Source: Acanthochromis polyacanthus (taxonomy: Eukaryota; Chordata; Actinopteri; Pomacentridae). Taken from it: 64,000 nucleotides of DNA. The position numbers and the translations under genes were made by a program. The stretch covers positions 138,010-202,009 of the forward strand of contig NC_067128.1 of the NCBI RefSeq assembly GCF_021347895.1. Reading direction: 5' to 3'. Shown in pieces: positions 34,101 to 43,652 of this stretch. Each line of letters begins with the position of its first letter. The stretch's first letter is position 1. The notes under the pieces are model-generated. The model saw only the letters and a program-made list of their open reading frames with translations, ran no database searches and was not told the DNA's origin.

Positions 34101-37100
34101 CTGTGGTGCTTTCCTGCCTTAAAATTTGGTTACAATTTAGGCGTCATTTTAAATATTTGTCACCATCCACATACATACCCATAATTAAAAATCATCTGTT
34201 TCCCCCATCACTACTTGACTCAACTTTTATGATTTGGGATAATCGAGGCATTAAGCACTTCAGGAATCTTTATAAAGATGGTATCTTTTCCACATTTTCA
34301 GATCTGAGGTCAGACTTCACTTTACCTACTTCCCACTTGTTTCGTTATTTCCAACTCCATCATTGTGCTTCTACTTTGTTTCCAAGCTTCCCTTATCTTC
34401 CTGCTAACCAGCCATGGGACGATCTTCTAACTTTGAAACTTGATCAAAAATCTCTTATATCGAAGATATATGCACAATTGATGACATTTGATGGTGGTGT
34501 GGCTGTTAAAGCACAAGCTGGTTGGTCGCAAGAGTTGGGTTTAGATCTCACTAATGAGTTGTGGGACAAAGCTGTCCTTAGCATACGGTCTAGCACACCT
34601 TGTGCTAGGTTAGAACTCATCCAGTTCAAAGTGGTACACAGAGCCCATTTATCAAAATCCCGATTATCTGAAATCTATTCCAGTGTTGCAGACCTGTGCA
34701 AAAGATGCCATGGTTCTCCATGTAATTTAAGCCATATGTTTTTCTCTTGTCCTAGGTTACAGAAATTTTGGAGTGATTATGCTACGATTATGTCTAAGAT
34801 TTTGGGGAGAAATATTGTTATGGGTCCCTTTATGGCGATATTTGGGCTCTCTGTTGACTCCTCACATATTAATCACACTCAGTCAGACGTATTAGCCTTT
34901 ACGTCTCTTTTAGCAAGACGTCGAATCCTTCTATCATGGAAATCCCCCAAACCTCCATCCATCTCCCTCTGGCTTCAGGATGTTATGTTCATCCTTAAAT
35001 TGGAAAAAGTAAGGCTCTCTGTAAGAGGTCGTTCCTCTAAATTTGTTCATAAATGGAAATCCTTCATAGATTATTTCAAATCAATGCAAACTTTACCCCC
35101 AGATTGATTCTCCTCACCCCCTACTTCCCCCTTTTCCCTTTTTTTATGTAGTTTTATTCTGTTTATATATTTTATTTATTTATTTATTATTATTATTACT
35201 ATTATTGTTAAATCTCATTTAATTTTTATTTTATATATGTTGCTACCCATACTTCTCACATTGCATATTTGTTACATTTTAATTTTATTTAATTGTACAG
35301 GGACTGTGTTCTACTGTTCATGTTTTTGATCCCCCTTGTGTGGGTTTGGTGTTTTGAGTTGGAAAGAAAAAAAGAGTGGGATGTATAAAACATGTATATC
35401 ACTATGTTTCTATATGTATCTACTGTTACATTTCCTGGAAAAAAAGATTAATTAAAAAAATCCTTCTGTATACATTTAAAGCTATCCAGAACCTCGCCCC
35501 TCCCTATCTGTCTGATCTCCTCCACGTTGCCACTCCGTCTCGTTCCCTCAGGTCCTCCTCCTCCCTTCACCTCTCTGTACCTTCTGCCCACCTCAGCACC
35601 ATGGGGAGCAGAGCTTTCAGCCGCTCTGCTCCCCAACTCTGGAATTCTCTCCCACCAGACATCCGAAACATTCCCTCTTTAACCCAGTTTAAGTCACGAC
35701 TCAAAACTCATCTGTTCAAATCTGCGTATTCATTGTAATTCATTCATTGTTTTTTAACTGTTGTGTACTTTGTGTCTGTTTTTATTTATTTATTTTATTA
35801 TGTTTTATCCTCTATAAAGTGACCTTGGGTGTTATGAAAGGCGCTGCGAAAAATGTATTATTATTATTATTATTACTTCATTGAAAACTCATAACACATT
35901 TTGTTACTTGATTTGCCGCATGATTGGCAAGAGCCTATTGATAACTTAGCTTTGTCTGAGTTTGCAGGTATGTCTTTGTAATTTGGATGAATTCAAGGAA
36001 GAAAGTTAACCATGATTGTATTTCTTTTTTGTTTTATGGTCCTACAGACCGTACCATACAGATAATTGAACAATACTACAGGTGACTTGAAATTGGTACA
36101 GTAAAATTCATTATTGTTCTGTCTTCAAATACAGTTTTTGAACAACAATTCACTGCCAGGATTCTTGGACCACCTCAGCAACGTCACGATCAACTTCACT
36201 ACAGAAGTTACTGAATCTCCTGCATCCATTACTGCCATTGTTGGCATCCTCAACAACATAGCCAACACATCTTCATTAACAAATATCACAATAAGTAGGA
36301 CTACAATGGAGGTATGTGAATTAGTCTGCTGACCTTTACAAATTCTGAACACCACATCTTCTCAGACCTAGTATATTATTTTCTTTACGTTTAGGATGTT
36401 CTGTTGACTGTGGGTGTTCTCACCACTGCAAGGAACTCATGGGACATTCTAAACGCCAACGACACCAGAAACAGCTCATCAACAAGAAGGAACAGTCCCC
36501 CAGCTGAAAGTGTCAGCTCAATATTATTGCAGTCTCTTGAGACGATAACACGACGCCTTACCAATGACACATTCAACATTGAGACGCCTTCCATTCTGTT
36601 GAACAAAACTACCTTCAACAACACGTTTAATGCTGACTTTAATTCATCAGTGGAGATAAACATAACAGAGCCTGAGGGAGGAAATGCATCAATCACTGTG
36701 TTAACATTTGCCTCAATGGACAACGTACTTCCTGCAAGAAACGAAACCAACTCATCTCTTAACATTATCAACGGCAGAGTTGTACTTGTTCAGTCAAATA
36801 CCAACATCAGTAACATTTCTTTCGTGTTTGACATTAGAAACAACAGCTTGGTGGATCCAAAGTGTGTTTTCTGGAACTTCAGCCTCTTTAATGGTCTTGG
36901 AGGGTGGGACGATGAGGGCTGCATGTTGGGACCCAACAACGACAATAAAACTGTCACCTGCAACTGCAAACACCTGACCTCGTTCTCCATCCTGATGTCT
37001 CCCTACAGTCGAGATGACCCTGGATTGGACTATGTAACCTACATTGGAGTTGGAATATCCATGGCATCCTTGGTCATATGTCTCATCATTGAAGCTGTCA

Positions 37101-39349
37101 TTTGGAGAAAAATAAGGAAGAACAACACATCCTACTTACGTCACGTCTCCATTGTTAACATCGCTGTATCCCTCCTTACCGCAAATATTTGGTTTATCAT
37201 TGGGGCAGCCATTTCTGATGCAGAGGAGAAAAACCCACCAGCTTGCTCTGCAGCTACCTTTTTTATCCATTTTTTCTACCTAGCCCTGTTCTTCTGGATG
37301 CTAGCCTCAGCTTTGCTGTTGCTCTACCGTGCAGTCAGTGTATTTGAAGGGGGGTTGTCTAAAAGATCCATGTTGGCTATTGGATTCTGTCTAGGCTATG
37401 GGGCACCTCTCATCATTGCAACCATAACCATAGCTGTAACTGCACCCGAAGGAACATACATTCGAGATTCTGGGGTCTGCTGGCTCAACTGGGAACCGTC
37501 CAGGGCTCTACTAGCATTTGTGATCCCTGCACTGTTAATAGTGGTGATAAACTTCATGATCCTGCTTGTGGTGATGTACAAAATTTTGAGGAGAAGGGTC
37601 GCAGGGGACGCTACACAAGCAGGTGAGAAGCATGCTCTTGTGGTCATTGCCAGGAGTTTGGCTGTGCTCACACCATTTTTTGGATTAACTTGGAGTCTGG
37701 GAGTCGGAACTGTGGTTGCCCCAAACAATACTGCAATCCATTATTCATTTGCATTCTTCAACTCACTGCAGGTACAAATTCAGTTCATATACTTATACTC
37801 AGTATATGCTTATACTCTCGTACTGCAGTACTGACTAATGTTTAATGCACTGTAAATGATTAGTTTGCCTTATGTGATTGGCTGATTGTGTGATTAGATT
37901 ACCCTCTTAGCTGACATTGCTCTATGTGTCTTTATAAAGGGTTTCTTCATATTGGTGTTTGGAACACTTTTGGACAAAAAGGTACATGGCGGGTTTATCT
38001 GTTAACTGTTTATCTTTCCTCTCAATGCCAAGTCTAATCTGGAACACCAGAAACTCTCTTTGGACACCTTCAAGTTGCCATAGACTGTTGACAGATTAAA
38101 TACTTCAAAATACAGAGATACACCTGGAACCTTACCATTACTGATTTGGCACAGGCTTGAATGGAACAAACATGTAGAACAAACCAGTCCTACCCTCTGG
38201 TTTCAATTAGCGGATAGCCCCCTATGAACTTAGATCGTTAATAATATCTAGCTAATGACTGAATTATTATTGTAGAAATATACTGTTTATTTTACAAAGT
38301 GATCTTCCACGATTCCCATCTATTTTTCAATTAATTGGTGAACTCAATACAGAGCCCTTAAGCGGCCTTCAAAATTTAGTGCGGCAAAGGCACCTCATGC
38401 ATAAAGTTTGAAAGGTAATCACAGATTCCAACTTTCTAGATCAATAACTCATAAGGGAAATGTTAAAACATGAACAATACCTTTTTCCAACCGTGGTTAG
38501 GCAAACTAGGAGCTACTGCTTAATTTTCCAAACGTTCCACATTCTCAGCACTGGTCTTACAACCAAATGTGAGACAAATGTACAGAAATCCCCAAATGCA
38601 ACACTGAAAAGACACAAATAAAATATTACTTCATACACCAGAATAATTTCACACATCAGTGGTGTTTTGCTGGTTATATTATAATACTTTGAGAAACAAA
38701 GGCTGTCACACCTTTCATTTTACCACAAAATTGCTAAAAGTTTCCACATTTGAACTTCACCATATCTTGAAAACACACTTGATCAAGTCTTGTAGCAGTG
38801 CTCTAATTCTTTCATTTACTTTTCAGGTGCGGTCAGAAATAGCAATAAAGTCACAAACGTCCAGAAGTGGGACAAGGGTAAGAAGTGTTTTCTCAGTCAT
38901 GAGATCCTTTGCTAGCAGCTCACTGGTTGGTTTTTAAATGTTGTGGATGTTTACGGTTTTCATTCTGATCTTGTTTCAGAGCACCAGTGGTGGAAATTCA
39001 TCAAGTGGACTGGGGTTTTTGTGGAAACTGAGAAGAGGAAGAGGTAAAGGAGTCACAGTTCATGTTTGTTTTAGGTGTGCTAGTGAGTTAGAAATTCTTG
39101 ATTCTGGTGCAGTCAACATTTGGATGGATTCCTGTGAAATTCTGACAGTGTCTCAATTTACATTGTGAAAATCTTGTTTTAAACATTGTAAGCACAAATC
39201 AAGCTCTGCAAAGCTCCATTTTGTCTGTTAGCACAGTATCAGCTGCTTTGCTTTGCCACTGCCTGATTTGTTTTGTTGCTGGTTTTTCAGATGGGTACAA
39301 CGTGTCATCTGGTGCATCCGCTGAAAATCACTCTTTATCCAACACTTGA
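14821..39349 (+). CDS. adgrf5: adhesion G protein-coupled receptor F5-like (GPR116 type), 19 coding exons
   Basis: Exons: 14821-14922, 15119-15170, 15274-15417, 15530-15700, 19825-19980, 20086-20253, 20461-20813, 20897-20985, 21983-22104, 22248-22466, 25251-25451, 25598-25729, 25836-26014, 36135-36311, 36395-37771, 37940-37981, 38827-38877, 38980-39043, 39291-39349. All have GT-AG borders and the phases fit at every junction, giving 3858 nt and 1285 residues. Domain order is signal peptide, dibasic cleavage site, two SEA-like/Cys-rich modules, Thr-rich stretch, SEA, two Ig, Cys-rich segment, GAIN with GPS, 7TM, short tail. In mammals ADGRF5 is a cell-surface receptor that limits surfactant in lung and acts in vessels and kidney. 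SEA plus two Ig domains separates it from ADGRF1. Teleosts have several family-F paralogues, so the exact orthologue is uncertain. It is intact despite about 13 kb of LINE insertions in its introns. A 5' untranslated exon upstream is likely, because a TCTCTCTAG acceptor-like site precedes the ATG. Confidence 0.9.
15274..15700 (+). CDS. adgrf5: adgrf5 exons 3-4: SEA-like half plus cysteine-rich module, first copy
   Basis: Exon 3 (15274-15417) encodes a beta-alpha-beta segment like half a SEA domain (residues about 52-99) with an N-glycosylation site. Exon 4 (15530-15700) encodes a compact cysteine-rich unit ([14 protein letters not shown] then [14 protein letters not shown], residues about 100-156). 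Both exons start and end in phase 1, so the pair can be duplicated without breaking the frame. Confidence 0.88.
15885..18545 (-). mobile_element. Rex1-like LINE in intron 4
   Basis: A 5'-truncated LINE lies opposite to the host gene. Going along its own strand, 18544-18149 is the end of the endonuclease (ISDHLPVF motif), 17958-16732 the reverse transcriptase ([40 protein letters not shown] with the catalytic FADD), and 16756-16403 the C-terminal part. Frameshifts near 18155 and near 16740 break it. The 3' end is an AT-rich tail near 15885. The clade call rests on the fish Rex1/CR1-like wording of these motifs. It explains the unusual 4.1-kb length of this intron. Confidence 0.85.
18546..19824. 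other. rest of adgrf5 intron 4
   Basis: AT-rich intron sequence. Nothing recognisable was seen. Confidence 0.5.
19825..20253 (+). CDS. adgrf5: adgrf5 exons 5-6: SEA-like half plus cysteine-rich module, second copy
   Basis: Exon 5 (19825-19980) repeats the exon 3 pattern and exon 6 (20086-20253) repeats exon 4 ([14 protein letters not shown] then [14 protein letters not shown]). Cysteine spacing, the EE-FAWS core and the CGCI-GLP-DG-C end match exon 4 closely, and both exons are again phase 1-1. This is an internal tandem duplication of a two-exon module. Confidence 0.9.
20461..20813 (+). CDS. adgrf5: adgrf5 exon 7: Thr-rich mucin-like stretch and start of SEA domain
   Basis: Residues about 265-345 are almost entirely Thr, Pro, Met and Ile in ACA/ACC-rich degenerate repeats (TTTP-type), a likely O-glycosylated spacer whose DNA is prone to length change. 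The exon then enters the SEA domain ([18 protein letters not shown]). It changes the phase from 1 to 0. Confidence 0.88.
20897..22104 (+). CDS. adgrf5: adgrf5 exons 8-9: SEA domain with autoproteolysis-type turn
   Basis: Exon 8 (20897-20985) and exon 9 (21983-22104) complete the SEA domain. The junction encodes GFRSGST, matching the G-S-[VI] autocleavage turn of SEA domains in position, though with T rather than V after the serine. Residues run from about 383 to 452. Confidence 0.85.
20986..21982. other. adgrf5 intron 8
   Basis: About 1 kb of intron without a recognisable element. Confidence 0.5.
22248..22466 (+). CDS. adgrf5: adgrf5 exon 10: first Ig-like domain, main part
   Basis: Encodes residues about 453-525, with VTVTC (B-strand Cys), WTAEWRRDG (core Trp) and the start of the D-x-G-x-Y-x-C block (TDNG), which is completed by LYEC in exon 11. 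Phase 1 at both ends. Confidence 0.9.
22467..25250. other. adgrf5 intron 10, with probable TE-derived middle
   Basis: A 2.8-kb intron. The stretch 23800-24240 is GC- and CpG-rich, unlike the rest of the intron, and holds the orphan frame at 23818-24006. GGGTTAGGGTTAGG near 24960 is a short telomere-like repeat. Confidence 0.5.
23818..24006 (+). pseudogene. orphan 62-codon exon-like frame, possibly a transposase N-terminus
   Basis: The frame follows a good splice acceptor (TTATTTATTTCTATCTAG) and ends in TAA at 24004-24006. It encodes an acidic start ([10 protein letters not shown]), then a basic Arg/Gly/Ser/Lys-rich middle and ends PWDW. The acidic-then-basic layout with a terminal Trp motif resembles the disordered N-termini of piggyBac-type and other domesticated transposases. 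It does not belong to the receptor reading frame and joins none of its exons in frame to the next. I cannot name it with confidence. Confidence 0.35.
25251..26014 (+). CDS. adgrf5: adgrf5 exons 11-13: second Ig-like domain and Cys-rich linker
   Basis: Exon 11 (25251-25451) finishes Ig 1 and starts Ig 2 (GNVTLRCSV). Exon 12 (25598-25729) ends Ig 2 (RRFTCRTI). Exon 13 (25836-26014, residues about 637-696) is a small cysteine-rich sushi/hormone-receptor-like segment ([33 protein letters not shown]) as found before the GAIN domain of GPR116. Phase ends at 0. Confidence 0.88.
26603..29500 (+). pseudogene. L2 ORF: endonuclease and reverse transcriptase, two stops
   Basis: One reading frame runs from 26603 through 29499. 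It is broken only by TAA at 27287-27289 and TAA at 28820-28822; the second falls directly before GVPQGS. Visible blocks are [12 protein letters not shown] and LNETW (endonuclease), [33 protein letters not shown] (motif A), [21 protein letters not shown] (catalytic FADD) and LNSDKTELL. The C-terminal end of the protein is found after the L1 insertion at 35461-35738. With only two nonsense codons the copy is young but inactive. Confidence 0.88.
29662..30594 (+). CDS. L1 ORF1 protein (RNA-binding chaperone)
   Basis: An intact 310-codon frame. Residues about 45-150 form a long coiled coil for trimerisation. They are followed by an RRM-like domain ([19 protein letters not shown]) and a C-terminal domain with [10 protein letters not shown] and a basic R-x-x-L pattern. 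This is the standard architecture of vertebrate L1 ORF1p, the nucleic-acid chaperone that packages L1 RNA in the cytoplasm. The ATG has a good context, and the frame shows no breaks, unlike ORF2 downstream. Confidence 0.88.
   Translation: MPQKNTKSVNNSQSNLRPGVRAVPSPLGDSPPPEVTRCTPPLAVDLTELKSELLHALRNDVTAIFKTELQAALSDNLTSIKSELLTLKTDLSVSISSMKSDVAGLKATVTEMEQSLSTCSDDIAALQNKVYDLSKECVRLDNKCEDLESRARRQNIRIIGVPEDDPASLSAAGVSKLLVEAFKLDKEPIVDRAHRALRPKPKPGEHPRAIIAKLHYYTDCADILRKARELQRIKVRNMTISVFPDHTARTARARAAFNNVRRQLREIEGVRFGLLHPARLRITHGGQQRDFTSLGEAMAFIKTLKKDTAP
31119..31186. repeat. TA-dinucleotide microsatellite in L1 spacer
   Basis: An uninterrupted run of about 34 TA units between ORF1 and ORF2. Open frames reading through it (Tyr-Ile repeats) are artefacts. 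Confidence 0.95.
31295..35107 (+). pseudogene. L1 ORF2: endonuclease, reverse transcriptase, C-terminal Cys domain
   Basis: All three large open pieces (31295-31987, 32084-33214, 33272-35107) are in one frame. The endonuclease shows [21 protein letters not shown] and, after the TAA at 31985-31987, SDHAPL. The reverse transcriptase shows [54 protein letters not shown] and [10 protein letters not shown]-terminal Cys/His region ([18 protein letters not shown]) follows. Between about 33205 and 33265 the frame slips out and back, leaving stops in the local reading. So one nonsense codon and one pair of compensating frameshifts are all that inactivate it. Confidence 0.88.
35876..36134. other. end of adgrf5 intron 13
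   Basis: Short host intron sequence between the L2 tail and the acceptor at 36134. Nothing else was seen. Confidence 0.5.
36135..37771 (+). CDS. adgrf5: adgrf5 exons 14-15: GAIN domain, GPS cleavage site and TM1-TM6
   Basis: The exon at 36135-36311 (residues about 697-755) follows exon 13 in phase 0 and starts the GAIN domain. The large exon 36395-37771 (459 codons, residues 756-1214) finishes it with many N-glycosylation sites, then the [31 protein letters not shown]. Autoproteolysis would fall between Leu and Thr of HLT (after base 36976, Thr about residue 950), leaving TSFSILM as the tethered agonist. TM1 starts near residue 968, and six hydrophobic spans follow, with [15 protein letters not shown] (TM3) and the conserved CWLNWE loop. 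Fits a functional, cleavable adhesion GPCR. Confidence 0.93.
37940..39349 (+). CDS. adgrf5: adgrf5 exons 16-19: TM7 and cytoplasmic tail
   Basis: Exons 37940-37981 ([14 protein letters not shown], end of TM7), 38827-38877, 38980-39043 and 39291-39349 encode a 71-residue end. The tail is Ser- and basic-rich and ends with GYNVSSG and a Ser-rich run, like the GPR116 C-terminus. Stop TGA at 39347-39349. Confidence 0.85.
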
Positions 39350-40255
39350 TAATCTGTGAAATCAGCACTGGCCAATCAGAATGACTATTAGCCAAGGAAA
39401 AGCTGGGTTTGACATTTGGAAAAATTAACAATTTATTAATTCTTTCATCCTCTGAAAATTATATTTTGTTTTACATGTTCTTACAACAACAGTATATAAA
39501 TGCATACCAGCAAAATATACACTGCATAATATTTGTTCAATGCATAGTACTGAATGTAATGTTTTTTTTAAGATATTTCATGTGAAAGTCAATAGCTTTT
39601 TGCACTTTGTAACACTTGTGTTTGTGTGTGTTTACACAGGCTGTGATAAAATACGATGAGAGTTTTCATTTACACTGTCTGTCTTGCCATTTAATATTCA
39701 TTACACTAATCTGAAGTAAGAAGAGACTACAAAAAATATACCGGTAGGCTTTTGTTTTAGTTGACTGTCCACATCAAATCAGTTTAACAGGGCAAGACTG
39801 CTGGACACAAATCAGCAGTCAGAATGTCAACTTGGCCTGGACAGTCCTCAAAATAGTTCCAGAAGGTTAGCCTATGAGCAGGAATTCCCCTTTTTTATTG
39901 ATAAGCAGCATGTGCTGTTTGTGTTAGCACAGTTATTGACAGATATCAGGTCAGAGGTGCACTTTATTTAAGCTTCACACACAATATACTAAATGCATGT
40001 TCTGTTTGTTATTTGACAATTCTACAATTCCATTTAGCGGACGCTTTTATCCAAGGGGACATAAATCTGAGAGTAGAAACAACATGAGGTACCTCACTGG
40101 ACATCCCAGACAGGGGTGTTAGTCACTGAGTTATCCAGATGTTACCCATTTGTTGCCATAATATATGTGATATAAAGTATTTTCATGTAGTTTTAACATG
40201 CCTAAATTTTATCTGTAATGAGTAGTGTATAATAAACCTTCAGTATGTTTTCAAT
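39350..40255 (+). other. adgrf5 3' untranslated region (predicted)
   Basis: AT-rich sequence after the stop codon. The first convincing poly(A) signal in a suitable setting is AATAAA at 40231-40236, followed by T- and TG-rich sequence, so I place the transcript end near 40255. An ATTAAA near 40346 is an alternative. Confidence 0.5.
40017..40140 (+). repeat. teleost dispersed repeat (SINE-type TTTAGCGGACGC motif)
   Basis: CATTTAGCGGACGCTTTTAT followed by CCAAGGGGAC is a motif found very widely in teleost genomes near SINE/LINE tails. It lies within the predicted 3' untranslated region. Confidence 0.55.
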
Positions 40256-40489
40256 ACATAATTATGTCTTGAATTTGTTGAACAACATATGTATGAGTTC
40301 TTTAAATTATGTATTTGTGTTGAGTGATTATGCACTAGAAATTACAATTAAAGCCTTTTAAAATCCATCTAACCTCGTGTGACAGTTCTTTGGCGTGTTG
40401 CTTTGCATCTTCTAAATGTTTCTACATGTAAGAACAGAGAAGAGGGTCAGTGGCAGTATTTAAAATTCTTCAATTTTTATTTTGAAGAA

Positions 40490-40640
40490 CAGATATTCCT
40501 CCACAGTGCAGTTCTCTTATTGATGGCACCAATTTGTCTTTCAGGATTCCCTTATACTTTGTTGCAGTTATTCTACCCTTTTCCTTTGCAAGTCTGCTGC
40601 CAAGGAGCATTCCGACATCATGATGCTGCCTCCACAACCC
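40490..40640 (-). pseudogene. Tc1-like transposase fragment
   Basis: On the minus strand, near 40635-40600, the sequence reads GGAGGCAGCATCATGATG, the GGGS-I-M block of Tc1 transposases. It is followed by decayed downstream sequence with stops. No terminal repeats were identified. Confidence 0.4.
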
Positions 40641-41937
40641 AGTCTCACATCAAATTGTGACATAGTCACGTTGGTCCACAATGCAAAACGTTACAATCTC
40701 ACAATTTTGGCCTGAAAATTGTGAGATGCTCACGTTTTGTCCCCCAATTCTTTTCTATGGGGCTGACGAAGGGTCATGTGACTGCTCGCTGGAGGCTTCT
40801 CAAAATGAAAACATGGCGGCTATTCCTTTTATTTTCCGTGGAAAATGCATTATTTTAAGATAGTTTGGACAGAAAAAACATTTTGATGACATTTTTAGCG
40901 AGAAATATATATAACACTTTCACATTATCCATTCAGTTATTGGAAATGATCTGTGGTTTGTTTTTATGCTGAATTTCACTTCACGGCATTAAATTGTGAC
41001 AGTGTCACATTTTGTACCGTTATGTTGGTTGATTAGGACGCTGCCAAAACTGAAAACAAGCGGTGTGTTTATTTTTGTATTGTTGCATTGTGTATTTTTT
41101 TGAGTTGTTAAATCATTTTTGTAACTCTTGGTGATTACTGCTAGTTACTGAGATGTCTTCCCCGGCCGTTCATTAGTTGACGCTTCGCTCCCTTGTTAAC
41201 AAGTTGCATTTCAATGATCCACAAGTCGCTCGTTGTCAATGCAAACAACGGTATTTATTTCCATGAACGTGCTTTTACCGCAATCATTTGTTGAGCTCAT
41301 CCATGCACCAGTCAGCGCACAGCGATCTAAAAACTTTATTCCTGACCACAACAAGATCCCCCTGTCTTTCTACCTGAGCCTCAGGCATTACAGCGACACC
41401 AAAAAATATACATTTTAATTTCACAATATTCGTTCAGTTCTTGTGTATGATCGTTGGTTTGTTATTACGATGAATCTTTCACGTCTCGGAATGGAATTGT
41501 TACCTTTCCCACCGTTGCTATGGTGGTTGCTATGGACGCATCCACGGGCTAAACCAAACGGCGTAGGCCTATATGTTATTGTATTTATTCGTTACATTGT
41601 GTCGTTATCTGAGCTCTTAACATATTTGTGTAGTTACTGACGATATCTATTGTTAACCTTTCCTGCTGTCCGCTTCCTGACCGTGGTCGGGAAAACACAG
41701 GGGAGAACCATAGATATACTAGATGCCTCATGCCACTGTCCAGCATAGGCTGGCGATGCGTCAGTGCGCCGGAGTGAAGTTGTAAACAACCAACGTTTGG
41801 TATATGCGAGACCATTACACAGACACAGTTTTCCGCTCATAACTTTCCTTGTAATGCATAGATTTCGACATGGTATGGCTCATTTGAAAGCTTACGAGGT
41901 CGTCTTTTGATTACACTCCCAAAGAGATGGTGTCAAT

Positions 41938-42887
41938 CATAGATATATACAAACGCTAGATGTCTCAAGACGGAGTCTGCGGCGTCGTCACTTGGCGGCC
42001 ATCTTAGGACAGGGGACTGCTCTGGCGCACTGTACTGTAGTCAATGGTAAGGTGGATGATTTCCTCACTTTAACACTCACAACTCGCTCAATTCTTGATT
42101 GATTTACAAACGGTTTAGTTTATTACAAACCTTATTAACGTGGCTATGATTCCAGCTCAATTCCGAAATCGCAGCTTTTCGTTTTGAAAAATGCGGCATA
42201 GTTGTGTGTCTTTTCTGCCTGGCTACTCACATTGAAGATGGTGTTACTCACAATCTGATTTTCAATTATTAGGTTTTCCTGAGACCAACGTTTTTTGAGA
42301 ACCTAATCTTTAGGCGAAATTACATTCTTTGTGGTTGTGGTTGTATTTATTTGCTTGTTAAGAGACTTTGATTGAGCCCTTAGACTTATTGTTTGTATAC
42401 ATCTATGCCTGGATTAGTTAGCCTGCAGCCGAAATGCATTGTGGGTAATGTAGGCACCAGGTTCATGAAAAGAAAAGACAACATCTCTGTTTGTTGTGTA
42501 TTGATTTTGGTTGAGCTTTGTTTTTATCTGTGCATTAGAAAGCTGATAGTAATAAAGAAGTGCAATGCTAAATAATAAAATTATATTTACATCCATTTAT
42601 GCTGAAAAAAGATGATATCTGTGTTCATTATTATATGAATTCAATGGTTTTAATTATTCTTATGTAAGCAGTAAAACAAGTACATCTCTGACGTTTATAA
42701 CAAACCAAGCTGTTCTAAAATCGGTTGAAAATTGAGCAATCTACAGTGATTTTAAAATCCATGCTCCATTGACTTTAATGTTATGAGTGATCGAGCAGCC
42801 CTGTCCTAAGATGGCCGCCATGTGGCGACGTCGCTCCCCATAGGCTGACAGCGCTCATGAGCCATCTAGTGTTTGTATATATCTATG
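41938..42887. mobile_element. 950-bp non-autonomous TIR transposon with 8-bp target duplication
   Basis: The ends are CATAGATATATAC and GTATATATCTATG. Inverted similarity extends about 100 bp inward, through GGCGGCCATCTTAGGACAGG on the left and its inverse on the right. GTGTCAAT flanks both sides (41930-41937 and 42888-42895). Eight-base duplications fit hAT- or P-type elements. No transposase is encoded. Its ends resemble those of the outer element at 41709, so the two belong to one family of CTAGATG-ended MITEs. Confidence 0.85.
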
Positions 42888-42895
42888 GTGTCAAT

Positions 42896-43644
42896 CAGCA
42901 CAACAAGTTTTAGGACCCCTTTTCCTGCAACTGTTTGTTGTGTTGACCTGTTGTGATGTCAGGTTTCTCTGATCACTATGATAAGCAGCTTCTAAGTTTT
43001 ATTTATTTAGTCTACTGATTATTCCTTTTTTGTGCCGCATTTCCATATGGGATTAACATCTTTGAATAATTATAGGCGTATAAACAAAGTCCGCTAGCTT
43101 GGTGCTAATTCCTATGGGAAAACCCATTGACATGCTAACGGTTAGCATTGCGGTCGCGGAAAATAGTACAAGATCAAACTCAACAGCATCGTACTTGCTC
43201 AGTTCAATAACACAAACGGTAAGTAATTCAGTACTAGCAGGCATAGATTTTCCTCACTCTGAGAAAAAAGGGAACAACAATAACAGCACATAGCTAGCAC
43301 AAAGTTGGAACCATGCCTAAATTCTTCAATTTACTTGTGTTCCATGCCTGCTTAAAAAAAAGCTAGATATAATATTGATTTCATTAACTGCTCATCAAAA
43401 ACAATATATCCTGTTCTAAGTTCAGTATGAGTTTATTTCTGAAACCCAATTTTCCATCTCTGTGTGCACTTCTCCAAAGATATAGCCACAGACTGACAAC
43501 GTCTTGGTATCATACCATGGGTTTCTGCTACAATATCTGGTGAAATCTGTGAAAAGTTCAATGGAAAGGACATACTCACTTGTGGAATGTGATTCCTTGT
43601 GCCCTTGTGTTTGGGTTACGTTGTGTTGTGCAGCCCCAGGCCGC
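42896..43644. other. outer-element interior, no gene recognised
   Basis: Sequence of the 1.1-kb outer TIR element between its two nested inserts. Short open frames occur but none has a recognisable family or splice pattern. Confidence 0.4.
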
Positions 43645-43652
43645 ACAAGACT

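Larger units (their letters stand above)
29486..35470 (+). mobile_element. near full-length L1-clade LINE with 14-bp target duplication
   Basis: The inserted element (29500-35456, 5957 bp) is bracketed by AAAATCCTTCTGTA at 29486-29499 and 35457-35470. It interrupts the L2 exactly there. The insertion site reads TTTT/AA on the opposite strand, the preferred L1 endonuclease cut. It has a 5' untranslated region, ORF1, an inter-ORF spacer with a long TA repeat, ORF2 and an A-rich 3' end. Confidence 0.93.
26345..35875 (+). mobile_element. near full-length L2 LINE in intron 13, split by an L1
   Basis: The parts 26345-29499 and 35471-35875 form one L2 element of about 3.55 kb. The first contains a 5' untranslated region, endonuclease and reverse transcriptase. 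The second continues the same protein to its end ([18 protein letters not shown]) and finishes with GAAAGGCGCTGCGAAAAATG and a TATT-rich simple tail, the typical L2 3' end. It lies in the same orientation as the host gene, entirely within intron 13 (26015-36134). Confidence 0.9.

Noticed and set aside
41233..41418. A 61-codon frame conserved in both duplication arms
   Set aside because: Conservation follows from the arms being about 98 percent identical; no domain and no splice signals.
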